From assembly GCF_000170755.1 (NCBI RefSeq), contig NZ_ABCK01000002.1, positions 186,001 through 250,000 on the forward strand: a DNA stretch of 64,000 nt. Direction: 5' to 3'. Origin of the DNA: Lentisphaera araneosa HTCC2155. Its GTDB lineage: Bacteria; Verrucomicrobiota; Lentisphaeria; Lentisphaerales; Lentisphaeraceae. Positions 46,860-54,701 of this stretch are shown here, piece by piece; within the stretch, counting starts at the first letter, position 1, and every line of letters begins with the position of its first letter. Under the pieces are notes generated by a model that was not told the origin of the DNA, searched no databases, and was given only the letters and a program-made list of their open reading frames with translations. The translations under genes and the position numbers were made by a program.

Positions 46860-47093
46860 TATACCGTACCCTGGGCACTTCGGCACTCAATTTTTCGATC
46901 AAAAAATCTAAATTTTGAATCGGGTTTTGGAAATCATACTTGTCATCCATAAATCCGTGGATAATTTGATGGCCGGTGGAGGGATTGTTCGTAACTTTTA
47001 GTACTCCTAATTGTGATTATGAGTTCAGACTTCTTATAAGCGATCGCAAAAAACACCTGCAGTTATTGAATAATAAAACAAAGGAATAAAAAC

Positions 47094-47519
47094 ATGAAAA
47101 AACTAATGATAAGCTTATTGATGTTAATGTCATTTTCGATGACAGCAGCAGAACTCCAAGAAAAAACCTATTATAACCGTGGTGAAGTAGAAGTTACAGC
47201 AGATTGTCCTGCTTATCCCGTGATGCAAATGATTCAAGCTTTTCTTGATAAGGATATCGCTAAGGCTAAAACTTTTGGGACGGCTGATTTTGATCATTTT
47301 ATTAAAAACCGTACCCAAGGTTGGGCTAATGATGCAAAATCTTACCATACTGATTGAGATCAAAAACAAGCGATTAGATTTAAGTTCTATCCCGACAAAA
47401 AGAAGGCAGGCGATATTTTTGTGAAAGTATTAATACCTCAACCGAAAAATGTCATTTTTTCGTTAAAATACAGTGTTCAGAAAATTGACGGTCAATATAA
47501 AATTGTTACTTATCGTTAA
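47094..47519 (+). pseudogene. Cassette B gene 1, interrupted by a single in-frame TGA
   Basis: The signal peptide and first 87 codons correspond to cassette A gene 1 (26935), including MIQAFLDKDIAKAK. A TGA at 47355-47357 falls where cassette A has TGG (DDWDKK against TD-stop-DQK). The same frame then continues with IRFKFYPDKKKAGD and ends QKIDGQYKIVTYR at 47519. A single TGG to TGA change with the downstream part still conserved indicates recent inactivation, read-through or a sequence error. Read through, it would be 141 residues. Confidence 0.78.
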
Positions 47520-47527
47520 GTTTTAAT

Positions 47528-47552
47528 GCTCTAGCGCCAGAGGCGCTAGAGC
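47528..47552 (+). repeat. Perfect 11-bp hairpin between cassette B genes 1 and 2
   Basis: GCTCTAGCGCC, AGA, GGCGCTAGAGC. The corresponding cassette A gap (27358-27382) lacks it. No T-run follows, so it is not a standard terminator. It may be a small palindromic insertion or a processing site. Confidence 0.6.
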
Positions 47553-47572
47553 CAATTAAAAGGAAAATTACA

Positions 47573-48001
47573 ATGAAAAAATTTATACTTATATTGCTAT
47601 TTGCTTTTGCCTCAGTGCAAGCAGATTACCCCGTAGACGAGGGCTATAGCTACAGTGATTTGGGCGAGATTTCTCCCGATTCCTATGTCTACCCAGGTTA
47701 TATGCTGATCCAAGCTTTTAAAGATAATAAACCTTGGGAAGCTCTGAAGTACTGCACCGAAGATGCTATAGAATACGTAGATTTAAATCGTGAGTCGTTT
47801 TATTACTTTTTAAAATACAATGTCGTGGCTTTTAAACACCTTGAAAATACAAGAATTACAATTCGTTCTAGAGCAGAAGGGGGGGTTTCAGTAAATTATC
47901 GCGGGGATGATTCGATAGCGCATAAAAAAGCCATATCTGCTAGTTTTCGAGTTATAGTTGAAAAAATAGATGGCAAATACATGATTACGGAGATTCGTTA
48001 A
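47573..48001 (+). CDS. Cassette B gene 2: small secreted protein, unknown function
   Basis: The 142-residue paralogue of 27383-27811 has the same signal peptide and an identical first ~65 residues. The segment from ~66 on (EDAIEYVDLNRESFYYF) has about twenty substitutions, then the conserved GKYMITEIR end returns. The sharp change in identity along the gene could reflect partial gene conversion between the cassettes. The stop overlaps the next start by one base. Confidence 0.78.
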   Translation: MKKFILILLFAFASVQADYPVDEGYSYSDLGEISPDSYVYPGYMLIQAFKDNKPWEALKYCTEDAIEYVDLNRESFYYFLKYNVVAFKHLENTRITIRSRAEGGVSVNYRGDDSIAHKKAISASFRVIVEKIDGKYMITEIR

Positions 48002-48459
48002 TGAGATACTTCATTTTTATCCTCATTTTATGTTTGGTTTCTTGCGATTCAGAGAAAAAACCCGTGGAAGCTAAAGCTGAACAAAAAGTTTCTTCGACAG
48101 AAACTATTCAGCCAGAAGTCAATGAACGGCCTGAAGTGGATGTGAAAGTCGCTTGGCGCAGGGAGTTTCCTAATGGTGAACATTACCGTTATGTACACGA
48201 TTATATTTCTGTTTCCCCTGAACTAACGATCAATGTTCTAAACACATTAGGTGCAAGCTCGAGCACAGAACCGGAATTACTTGTTAATGACGTAGAGTCT
48301 CCGAGGCTTAAAGTTGAATCAAAAGTCTACCACTTACATACCTCTAAAATAATTGATCCCGAAAGCAAAGAAACTTATTATTCAGAAGGTCTTTATAAAG
48401 AACTTTACGCGGAATGGTTGCAGTACATCGTAGAAGTCGAGGCAGAAGAAAATGAATAA
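48001..48459 (+). CDS. Cassette B gene 3: lipoprotein, unknown function
   Basis: The 152-residue paralogue of 27811-28269 has the lipobox LVSC. N- and C-terminal parts are conserved (DVKVAW, LYKELYAEWLQYIVEVEAEENE) while the central third (YRYVHDYISVSPELTINVL) is largely different from cassette A. This suggests that the middle segment is under diversifying change or was exchanged. It overlaps the next gene by eight bases. Confidence 0.78.
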   Translation: MRYFIFILILCLVSCDSEKKPVEAKAEQKVSSTETIQPEVNERPEVDVKVAWRREFPNGEHYRYVHDYISVSPELTINVLNTLGASSSTEPELLVNDVESPRLKVESKVYHLHTSKIIDPESKETYYSEGLYKELYAEWLQYIVEVEAEENE

Positions 48460-48889
48460 GTTAATATACTTCTTAATGTTTTGCGCCTTTAATCTTTTTG
48501 CTAGCGATGCCAGTCAACTCGTTGGCAAATGGAATTTTGACCTAGCAGCCACGCAAAAGACTAAAGAATACAAAGCCCTAAAAGAAGCGCCTAGTCACTT
48601 GGGATTTTTTAAGGGCGTCAGCACAGAATTCACTGCCGAAGGAAAATTGATTCAGTCGAAGAATGGCAAAGTGATGATGAGCATGAACTACAAAGTCGTG
48701 GCTCAAAAAGCTTCGGCACTTCATGTCGAAATCATCAAGCCAGAAAATGGAAAAGTGGTGGATCAACAAGTTTGTGAAATTAATGATGCTGGCTTGCTCG
48801 TGCTTCACTTGGCAAAAAAGGACTTTACAAAAATCATGGCACCGGGCGATGTACCCCTAGTCATGAGCAAAGATAATCAATCAAAATAA
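48452..48889 (+). CDS. Cassette B gene 4: small secreted lipocalin-like protein
   Basis: The 145-residue paralogue of 28262-28699 has fewer than ten substitutions. The signal peptide, QLVGKWNFDL start and conserved DFTKIMAPGDVPLVMSKD end are all kept. It is the best conserved pair of the cassette, implying the strongest constraint or recent conversion. Confidence 0.76.
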   Translation: MNKLIYFLMFCAFNLFASDASQLVGKWNFDLAATQKTKEYKALKEAPSHLGFFKGVSTEFTAEGKLIQSKNGKVMMSMNYKVVAQKASALHVEIIKPENGKVVDQQVCEINDAGLLVLHLAKKDFTKIMAPGDVPLVMSKDNQSK

Positions 48890-48913
48890 ATTACTGCAGT
48901 ACTTAGCCTGCAC

Positions 48914-48960
48914 AAAAAATTAAAAGTAAACCACTCCGGAGATGGGGAGGGGACACAGGA
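48914..48960 (+). promoter_or_regulatory. Conserved 47-bp leader before the cassette B FN3-like gene
   Basis: Identical to 28773-28819. It ends ten bases before the start codon. Confidence 0.55.
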
Positions 48961-48970
48961 ATAAAAAGAA

Positions 48971-51112
48971 ATGAAATTGATAAAAACTGCGGCTTGCCTA
49001 ATAGTCTTTGCCTTATCCGCAAAGAGTGAGCCCCTTGTGAACGCCCCCCACGATTCAAAACCGCTACAGCCTATTAAAGCTCAAGCAGAACTTTATGCCT
49101 TGGCGGGAATTGATCATGTGAAGTTGATGTGGATTCCAAATCAATGGGAACTCAAGCAGTTAGGCTTCAATCTCAAAAGACGCAGACTCAATGGCCAATG
49201 GAAAAAACTAAATTCTTCTCCTCTAAAGCCAGAGGTATCTGCTAATAAAAACTATGGAAACTACGGTTTAAATCAGCAGCAAATCACCAAGCTTCAAGAT
49301 AAGTATAGTCATTGGATTGCGAGTGGTGATTGGTCAGCAATGAGCACAAAAGAAATGCTCACAGAGCTTCAAGGAGAGGGGGGATTAAGATCCGCTTTTA
49401 TCTATTGTAAGGAAGATTTCAATCAGGCTTTAATGACGGGTTTTGGATATCTTGACAATGACTTTTCTACAAATGATGTTTTTGAATACGGTCTATTTTC
49501 CCTAGACGAGCAAGGAAGTGAAGGCTCCTTATTATCGTCGCTTATTGTAAAATATCACTCTAAAAACGACCCTATTTACCATGTCGAACTTTCCTATAAG
49601 AACAAGGGCTACGCGCTTGAATTGGAGTGGGTCTATCCACTTGATAAATTTAAGCAAGGGGCTTTGCAAGGCTTTACTATTTACCGTAAAAATGAATCGG
49701 GTGAATTTGTGGATATAAGTGATGGCGTATTATACCCAGCATTTACGCGTGGTAAATCAGATCAAAAAGATAAAAAATGGCATTTTGAAGATGATAATTG
49801 CGACCCAAGTAAAGCGCAGGTCTATGCCATTATCCCCAGTGATTACTTCCAGTCGAGTTTTTCTAAGGATTTTCTTTATAGCTATGATCCAGAAGCCAAT
49901 GCAGGCTTGAGTGACAATCCTGTTATTTCAAATATAAAGAATCTGGGGCCTGGAAATATGCAAATCAACTGGAAGTTAAAAGATCCAAACGAAGCCAATC
50001 GCGTATCATATTTTAAGCTCACTCTTACGGCATATGGTGTAGAGGGCGACAAGGATGGTTCTGGCTTAAAAACTGTCTTGGTCAAAAAGATTGCTCCCAA
50101 GGAAAGAAGCTTTGTGGATAAAACAGCAAAAATTGAAGGTAAAGTCTATGCCTATCAATTAAGGGCAATTGATCGCAATGAAGAAGAATTGAGCACCACT
50201 AAAAACATAATTTACGAGAAAGTTCTTATGGCAAATGAAATTAAGGGCCTAGTAGCTGATGTGAGTAAAGTTAAAGATGACCTTCAAGTTAATCTTCAAT
50301 GGGATGCAAATGAGTCGGGTACCGCTTACTATAGATTATTCCACGATTTCCGAGATAGATCAAATACAGGAACTATGATTGAGCAAGGTGGTATTGGTAA
50401 TATATATGGGAATTCCTATAAGTTGACCTTTGGCTCTAGCTTAGGTCGGGAAGCTACAATTGGACTCGTCCCTGTGAGCACAAGTGGTGATCACGGTACA
50501 ATGGCAACAATTAAAGTCTTTATGCCTAAGCTATCAGTGGATTTTGCTAAGTTTTTGAATGTCACTAAAATTGATAGAAATAATCTAAAAATTGATTGGG
50601 CTTATGATGATAATGTAGAGGACTTAAATGGCTTCCGTCTGTATTTGGATGATAAAATCATACTGGATGAAAAGGTGCTAAATAAAGATCTACGTTCTTA
50701 CTCAATTGTATTGGCGGATTCAACAGAAGACAAATCATATCAATATGCTTTGAGTGCGGTTGGTGCTGTGGCAGAATCAAAGAAACGTTGGGCCAATGAC
50801 ATTCTTGTAGAGGCTACTCCTGAAGGCTATAAACCTGAAAAACTAGTCCTAACACAAGATGGTAAGCAAGTAAGCTTAAAATGGAAAGTAATTGATTTAG
50901 CAGATAAAGGGCTTAGTGGTTTCAGAGTTAAGGTAGATGACTTAGTAGAGTACGAGTATAACACTATTTCGAGAGGTTTGATAACTGACTTCTCTTATAC
51001 TTGGACTTTGCCTAATGAAGCACGAGATCACTATCATTTCCAAGTTGTCCCCATTAAAACGGATCAAGAAGATGGACCTGAAGCATCAGCTACTTTGAAG
51101 CTAAGCAAATAG
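48971..51112 (+). CDS. Cassette B gene 5: large secreted FN3-like repeat protein
   Basis: The 713-residue paralogue of 28829-30970 has exactly the same length and the same spaced V-x-L-x-W modules (LELEWVY, MQINWKLKD, VNLQWDANESG, LKIDWAYDD, VSLKWKVID). Identity is very high over residues ~1-230 and ~290-420, lower in the last third, where modules differ by many conservative changes. No indels means that both copies are still under selection as full-length proteins. Binding or scaffold function is inferred. Confidence 0.8.
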   Translation: MKLIKTAACLIVFALSAKSEPLVNAPHDSKPLQPIKAQAELYALAGIDHVKLMWIPNQWELKQLGFNLKRRRLNGQWKKLNSSPLKPEVSANKNYGNYGLNQQQITKLQDKYSHWIASGDWSAMSTKEMLTELQGEGGLRSAFIYCKEDFNQALMTGFGYLDNDFSTNDVFEYGLFSLDEQGSEGSLLSSLIVKYHSKNDPIYHVELSYKNKGYALELEWVYPLDKFKQGALQGFTIYRKNESGEFVDISDGVLYPAFTRGKSDQKDKKWHFEDDNCDPSKAQVYAIIPSDYFQSSFSKDFLYSYDPEANAGLSDNPVISNIKNLGPGNMQINWKLKDPNEANRVSYFKLTLTAYGVEGDKDGSGLKTVLVKKIAPKERSFVDKTAKIEGKVYAYQLRAIDRNEEELSTTKNIIYEKVLMANEIKGLVADVSKVKDDLQVNLQWDANESGTAYYRLFHDFRDRSNTGTMIEQGGIGNIYGNSYKLTFGSSLGREATIGLVPVSTSGDHGTMATIKVFMPKLSVDFAKFLNVTKIDRNNLKIDWAYDDNVEDLNGFRLYLDDKIILDEKVLNKDLRSYSIVLADSTEDKSYQYALSAVGAVAESKKRWANDILVEATPEGYKPEKLVLTQDGKQVSLKWKVIDLADKGLSGFRVKVDDLVEYEYNTISRGLITDFSYTWTLPNEARDHYHFQVVPIKTDQEDGPEASATLKLSK

Positions 51113-51159
51113 AACTTCGCCATGGTTTAGCTCCATGACTCATTAAATCATTCCTATTA

Positions 51160-52260
51160 TAATTGATAACGCTGAGGCGCTGGGGCGCTGGGACGCAGAG
51201 GTTTTAAAGTCCTGAGAATGTGTATGTAGTTCGCGCTTTAGCGTGGGGGAGAAAAAGTTATCAGATCGCTGCGCTTGCAGATCGTTCGCAAGCTCACTGC
51301 AGATCGGCCTTCGGCCTGCAGGTAAAAGCTGGGAGCGCAGGAATCTTGCCTGCTTTAAGAAGTCATCAATTATCCGTTGGCAGTTTTATCTGTGTTAATC
51401 GGAGTCATCTGTGGATGAATTGTATTTCTCTATGTCGTACCTTCGGCACTCACATTTTTTTGATCGATCTTATCTCCTAGCTCTCACGAGCCAGGCTGAA
51501 CTATACCGTACTCTCGGTACTCATAAGGAATGCTGAAGGTACGGCATAGGTTCTTATACCCTAGCTACCACTCAACGACTCAAGGAATGCTGAAGGCATG
51601 GCATAACTCAGCCCAATGGCGTCAGCCTTGGGAGATGGAACACACGATTCAAGTTGAATGCCAAGGGCATGGCATAGGGCCTTATACCCTAGCCTATCAC
51701 TCAACGACTCATTGATTTTTGCTATTTATACTTGATCACGTAGAGGCGCTAAGACGCAGAGTTTTTTCCCGGGAGCGCAGGAATCTTGCCTGCTTTAAGA
51801 AGTCATCAATTATCCGTTGGCAGTTTCATCTGTGTTAATCGGAGTCATCTGTGGATGAATTGTATTTCTCTATGTCGTACCTTCGGCACTCACATTTTTT
51901 TGATCGATCTTATCTCCTAGCTCTCACGAGCCAGGCTGAACTATACCGTACTCTCGGTACTCATAAGGAATGCTGAAGGTACGGCATAAAGTACCCACAT
52001 ATGACTAAGGTTAACACAAAAGGTCGGACTAAAGAACTATAGAGAATTAATTGTCTAACCTATCAATTAAAGACAATGCGCAGCAGGAGCTACGCGGTCC
52101 AATAAAAAACTTTGTATCTTGGCGCCTTCGCGAGAGAAATCTAAAGTCTTTGTTACTCTGACAACTGCAGGCGAAGCCGATCTGCAGTGAGCTTGCGAAC
52201 GATCTTTCAGCGTAGCGATCTTACAGTGAGCCTGCGAACGGTCTTCCAGCGCGAAGCACG
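51160..52260 (+). repeat. Composite of dispersed repeats after cassette B, with a 218-bp direct duplication
   Basis: The same mosaic as after cassette A. A block at 51331-51548 is repeated at 51771-51988 (offset 440) with one base difference noticed. It contains GGGAGCGCAGGAATCTTGCC, ATCTGTGTTAATCGGAGTCA and the first half of family R. CTGCAG-centred palindromes occur at ~51258-51323 and inverted at ~52172-52230. No gene is present in 51113-52462; short frames here run through repeats. Confidence 0.82.
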
Positions 52261-52353
52261 GTCTAATTTCTAAAAACTTTTCATCCTCCTGCTGTTACGA
52301 AAAGTCATTGAATCAACTTCTATTTAAGAATGAACTACGAATGTGATGCTTAC

Positions 52354-52384
52354 TTGTAACAAGTGAGCTTCATTTCTTGTCTAA
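52354..52384 (+). promoter_or_regulatory. ECF-type promoter-like motif, distal copy before the 52463 sulfatase
   Basis: TTGTAACA, 15 bases, then TTGTCTAA. The second half is the closest match to the GTCTAA-like -10 of known ECF promoters. Confidence 0.5.
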
Positions 52385-52403
52385 TTAAAAAACTCTCAAC
52401 ATT

Positions 52404-52434
52404 TTGTTGCACTTGCCCATCTATTCTGTTTATA
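52404..52434 (+). promoter_or_regulatory. ECF-type promoter-like motif, proximal copy before the 52463 sulfatase
   Basis: TTGTTGCA, 15 bases, then TGTTTATA, ending 28 bp before the start codon. Confidence 0.5.
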
Positions 52435-52462
52435 CAATCAAATCCAAACAAAAGGACCCTGA

Positions 52463-53836
52463 ATGAAATACTTTCTTCTCCTCTTCTCTTTCATGGCCAT
52501 TCAAGCCGCGGATAAACCCAACATCCTCTTTATCTTCAGTGACGACTGGGGCTGGGAAGACCTCAGTTGCCATGGTCACCCCTACGTCAAAACGCCTAAT
52601 ATCGACCGTCTCGCCAAAGAAGGCACCGACTTTTACCGCTTCACGGTGGCAAGTGGTGTTTGCTCTCCGAGCCGTGCGGCAGTGGTCACCGGTCAATTCC
52701 CGGCGCGCTATAGTATTGATGGTCACTTTGCTTGGGTTCCCAGCAACGCTAAACGTGGCATGCCTGATTGGTTACCAACGAATGCTCCTTTACTTCAACG
52801 TTTCCTTCAAAAAGCGGGTTACCGCACCGCTCATTTTGGCAAATGGCATTTAGCTAACAATATGATTCCCGATTCGCCACTGCCCTCAGAATATGGCTAC
52901 GATGAGTATGGCGCCTTCAATTGTGCGGGCGAACAAATGCCTTATCATGAAGATTCCATGCACTGCATAAAGTTCATTGAGAAATCTGTAGCGGAAAAGA
53001 AGCCCTTCTTCGTCAACCTCTGGATTCATGAGCCTCATACTCCTTTCCACACCCAACCTAAATATGAATGGCGCTTCCGCGACCTCCCCGAAAAAGATCG
53101 TATTTATGCTTCAGTACTTTCCCATGCCGATGATCGCATTGGCGATGTCCTCGACGCACTCGATCGTTTAAAAATTGCTGATAATACACTCGTTATCTTC
53201 AGTTCCGATAATGGTCCAGCTCGTGCAAAAAGTGATTCTCAACACAGACTCATGTACGATACTGCAACTGGTGCTGGCTGGGATGTTGGCGCTGCCATGG
53301 GCATTACTGGTGGACGTAAAGGCTGGAAAGCCTGTGTCTACGAAGGTGGAATTGGCGTTCCTTTTATCGTTCGCTGGCCCGGTAAAGTTGCCGCAGGTAA
53401 AATTAATAAAGTCTCCCCTATTTCTGCAGTAGATCTGCTCCCTACTTTCTGTGAACTCGCTGGTGCCAAGCTCCCTGCGGATTATAAACCCGATGGTCTT
53501 TCACAAGTGCAAGCACTAATAGGCAAAGATAAAGAAACCACGCGTACAAAACCACTTTTCTGGAAAATGCCTAACAAAGTTCCCGCGTCAAAAGTCGGTG
53601 GCTTTCACTGGGTCACTTACGCAGTCATGCACGAAGATTTTAAACTGCTCGCCAATCACGACCTGCAGTACTTCGAACTCTATGATATCGTTAATGATCC
53701 CATGGAAAAGAATGACCTCAAGGAAAACAAAACTGAAGTCGCCCAAAAACTCCTTAAGCAAATTAAGGACTGGCAAGCTGAGCTTCCCACTGAACCCACA
53801 GGCGATGTCTTCTCTTCTTTGAGAGAGATAAAATAA
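52463..53836 (+). CDS. Secreted sulfatase (formylglycine-dependent)
   Basis: The 457-residue protein has a signal peptide (~1-16). The sulfatase start is PNILFIFSDDWGWEDL and the CSPSR formylglycine site is at 67-71. HFGKWHLANN, IFSSDNGPAR and the C-terminal YFELYDIVNDPMEKNDL segment are present. It is shorter than the 42671 enzyme and belongs to a different branch of arylsulfatase-like enzymes. Likely role: desulfation of algal or animal polysaccharides. Two promoter-like motifs lie upstream and a terminator downstream, so it is a single-gene transcript. Confidence 0.95.
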   Translation: MKYFLLLFSFMAIQAADKPNILFIFSDDWGWEDLSCHGHPYVKTPNIDRLAKEGTDFYRFTVASGVCSPSRAAVVTGQFPARYSIDGHFAWVPSNAKRGMPDWLPTNAPLLQRFLQKAGYRTAHFGKWHLANNMIPDSPLPSEYGYDEYGAFNCAGEQMPYHEDSMHCIKFIEKSVAEKKPFFVNLWIHEPHTPFHTQPKYEWRFRDLPEKDRIYASVLSHADDRIGDVLDALDRLKIADNTLVIFSSDNGPARAKSDSQHRLMYDTATGAGWDVGAAMGITGGRKGWKACVYEGGIGVPFIVRWPGKVAAGKINKVSPISAVDLLPTFCELAGAKLPADYKPDGLSQVQALIGKDKETTRTKPLFWKMPNKVPASKVGGFHWVTYAVMHEDFKLLANHDLQYFELYDIVNDPMEKNDLKENKTEVAQKLLKQIKDWQAELPTEPTGDVFSSLREIK

Positions 53837-53862
53837 AGCTGAGTGAAGCTCTAAGAACTTCC

Positions 53863-53893
53863 AAAGCCTCGTGTTCATTCACGGGGCTTTTTT
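53863..53893 (+). terminator. Rho-independent terminator of the 52463 sulfatase
   Basis: The stem AAAGCCTCGTG / CACGGGGCTTT (one mismatch) is followed by a T-run, 27 bp after the stop codon. Confidence 0.85.
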
Positions 53894-53899
53894 GTGCCA

Positions 53900-54430
53900 T
53901 GCCTGCGGCATCCAATTTTAATCGTGTATTCCATCTCCCTAGGCTGGCGCCTTTGGCATTCATCATCAGTACCGAAGGTACGGCATAACTCAGCCTAGTA
54001 CGCCCGTGTTAGTAAATAATAATGAACATAAAGTCGAGTGCCGAAGGTACGGCATAAAGTGTCCACAGATGACTCAAATTAACACAGATAAAACTGCCCA
54101 CGGATAGCTGACAACTTTTTTAAAGCAGGCAGGATGCCTGCGCTCCCAGCTTTTATCTGCAGGCCGAAGATCGATCTGCAGTGAGCTTGCGAACGATCTG
54201 CAAGCGTAGCGATCTTGCAGCGCGAAGCGCGGTCTTATTTCTATCCACTTTTTTAAAGCAGGCAGGATGCCTGCGCTCCCAGCAAAAAACTCTGCGACCT
54301 AGCGACTCTGCGTGATAAAACTTATCTAACACCTGATAAATTGAATAAAACTACGAAGTCTATTTCCGCATGGAATGGGTCGCTCCCAGCTTTTATCTGC
54401 AGGCCGAAGGCCGATCTGCAGCGCGAAGCG
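53900..54430. repeat. Composite of dispersed repeats, partly inverted
   Basis: It contains an inverted family R fragment (~53900-53960), a relative of the 67-bp unit (~53968-54055), two GCAGGCA-GGA-TGCCTGC hairpins (54125-54141, 54258-54274) and CTGCAGGCCGAAG / GAGCTTGCGAACGATC palindromic segments. No gene is present in 53894-54637. Confidence 0.75.
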
Positions 54431-54431
54431 C

Positions 54432-54560
54432 GGTCTTTCAGTGAGCTTGCGAAGCGATCTTTCAGCGCAGCGGTCTTTCAGTGAGCTTGCGAAGCGATCT
54501 TTCAGCGCAGCGGTCTTTCAGTGAGCTTGCGAAGCGATCTTTCAGCGCAGCGGTCTTTCA
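54432..54560 (+). repeat. Tandem 40-bp repeat, three units plus a partial
   Basis: Units start at 54432, 54472 and 54512 with a partial at 54552. Each contains GTGAGCTTGCGAAGCGATCT. The units are identical, so the array is recent. Confidence 0.9.
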
Positions 54561-54637
54561 AAGTAGCGATCTGAAAACTTATTTTAAATCTATTTTCCGC
54601 TTACTAGATACGTTCTCCTATTTATCTTGTTTGGTAT

Positions 54638-54668
54638 TTGTAACAAGTCGAAAAAAACATTGTGTATA
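54638..54668 (+). promoter_or_regulatory. ECF-type promoter-like motif before the 54702 gene
   Basis: TTGTAACA, 15 bases, then TGTGTATA, ending 33 bp before the start codon. Confidence 0.55.
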
Positions 54669-54701
54669 AGTACATGATTAGACTCAGGGTGATTACTACA
54701 C

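Noticed and set aside
20363..47519. TGA decoded generally as tryptophan
   Set aside because: TGA ends other intact genes at expected positions (for example 1172 and 27357), so the standard code holds; only local read-through remains possible.
51220..51715. Small reading frames in the repeat mosaic
   Set aside because: They follow dispersed repeats found in several places and have no coding features.
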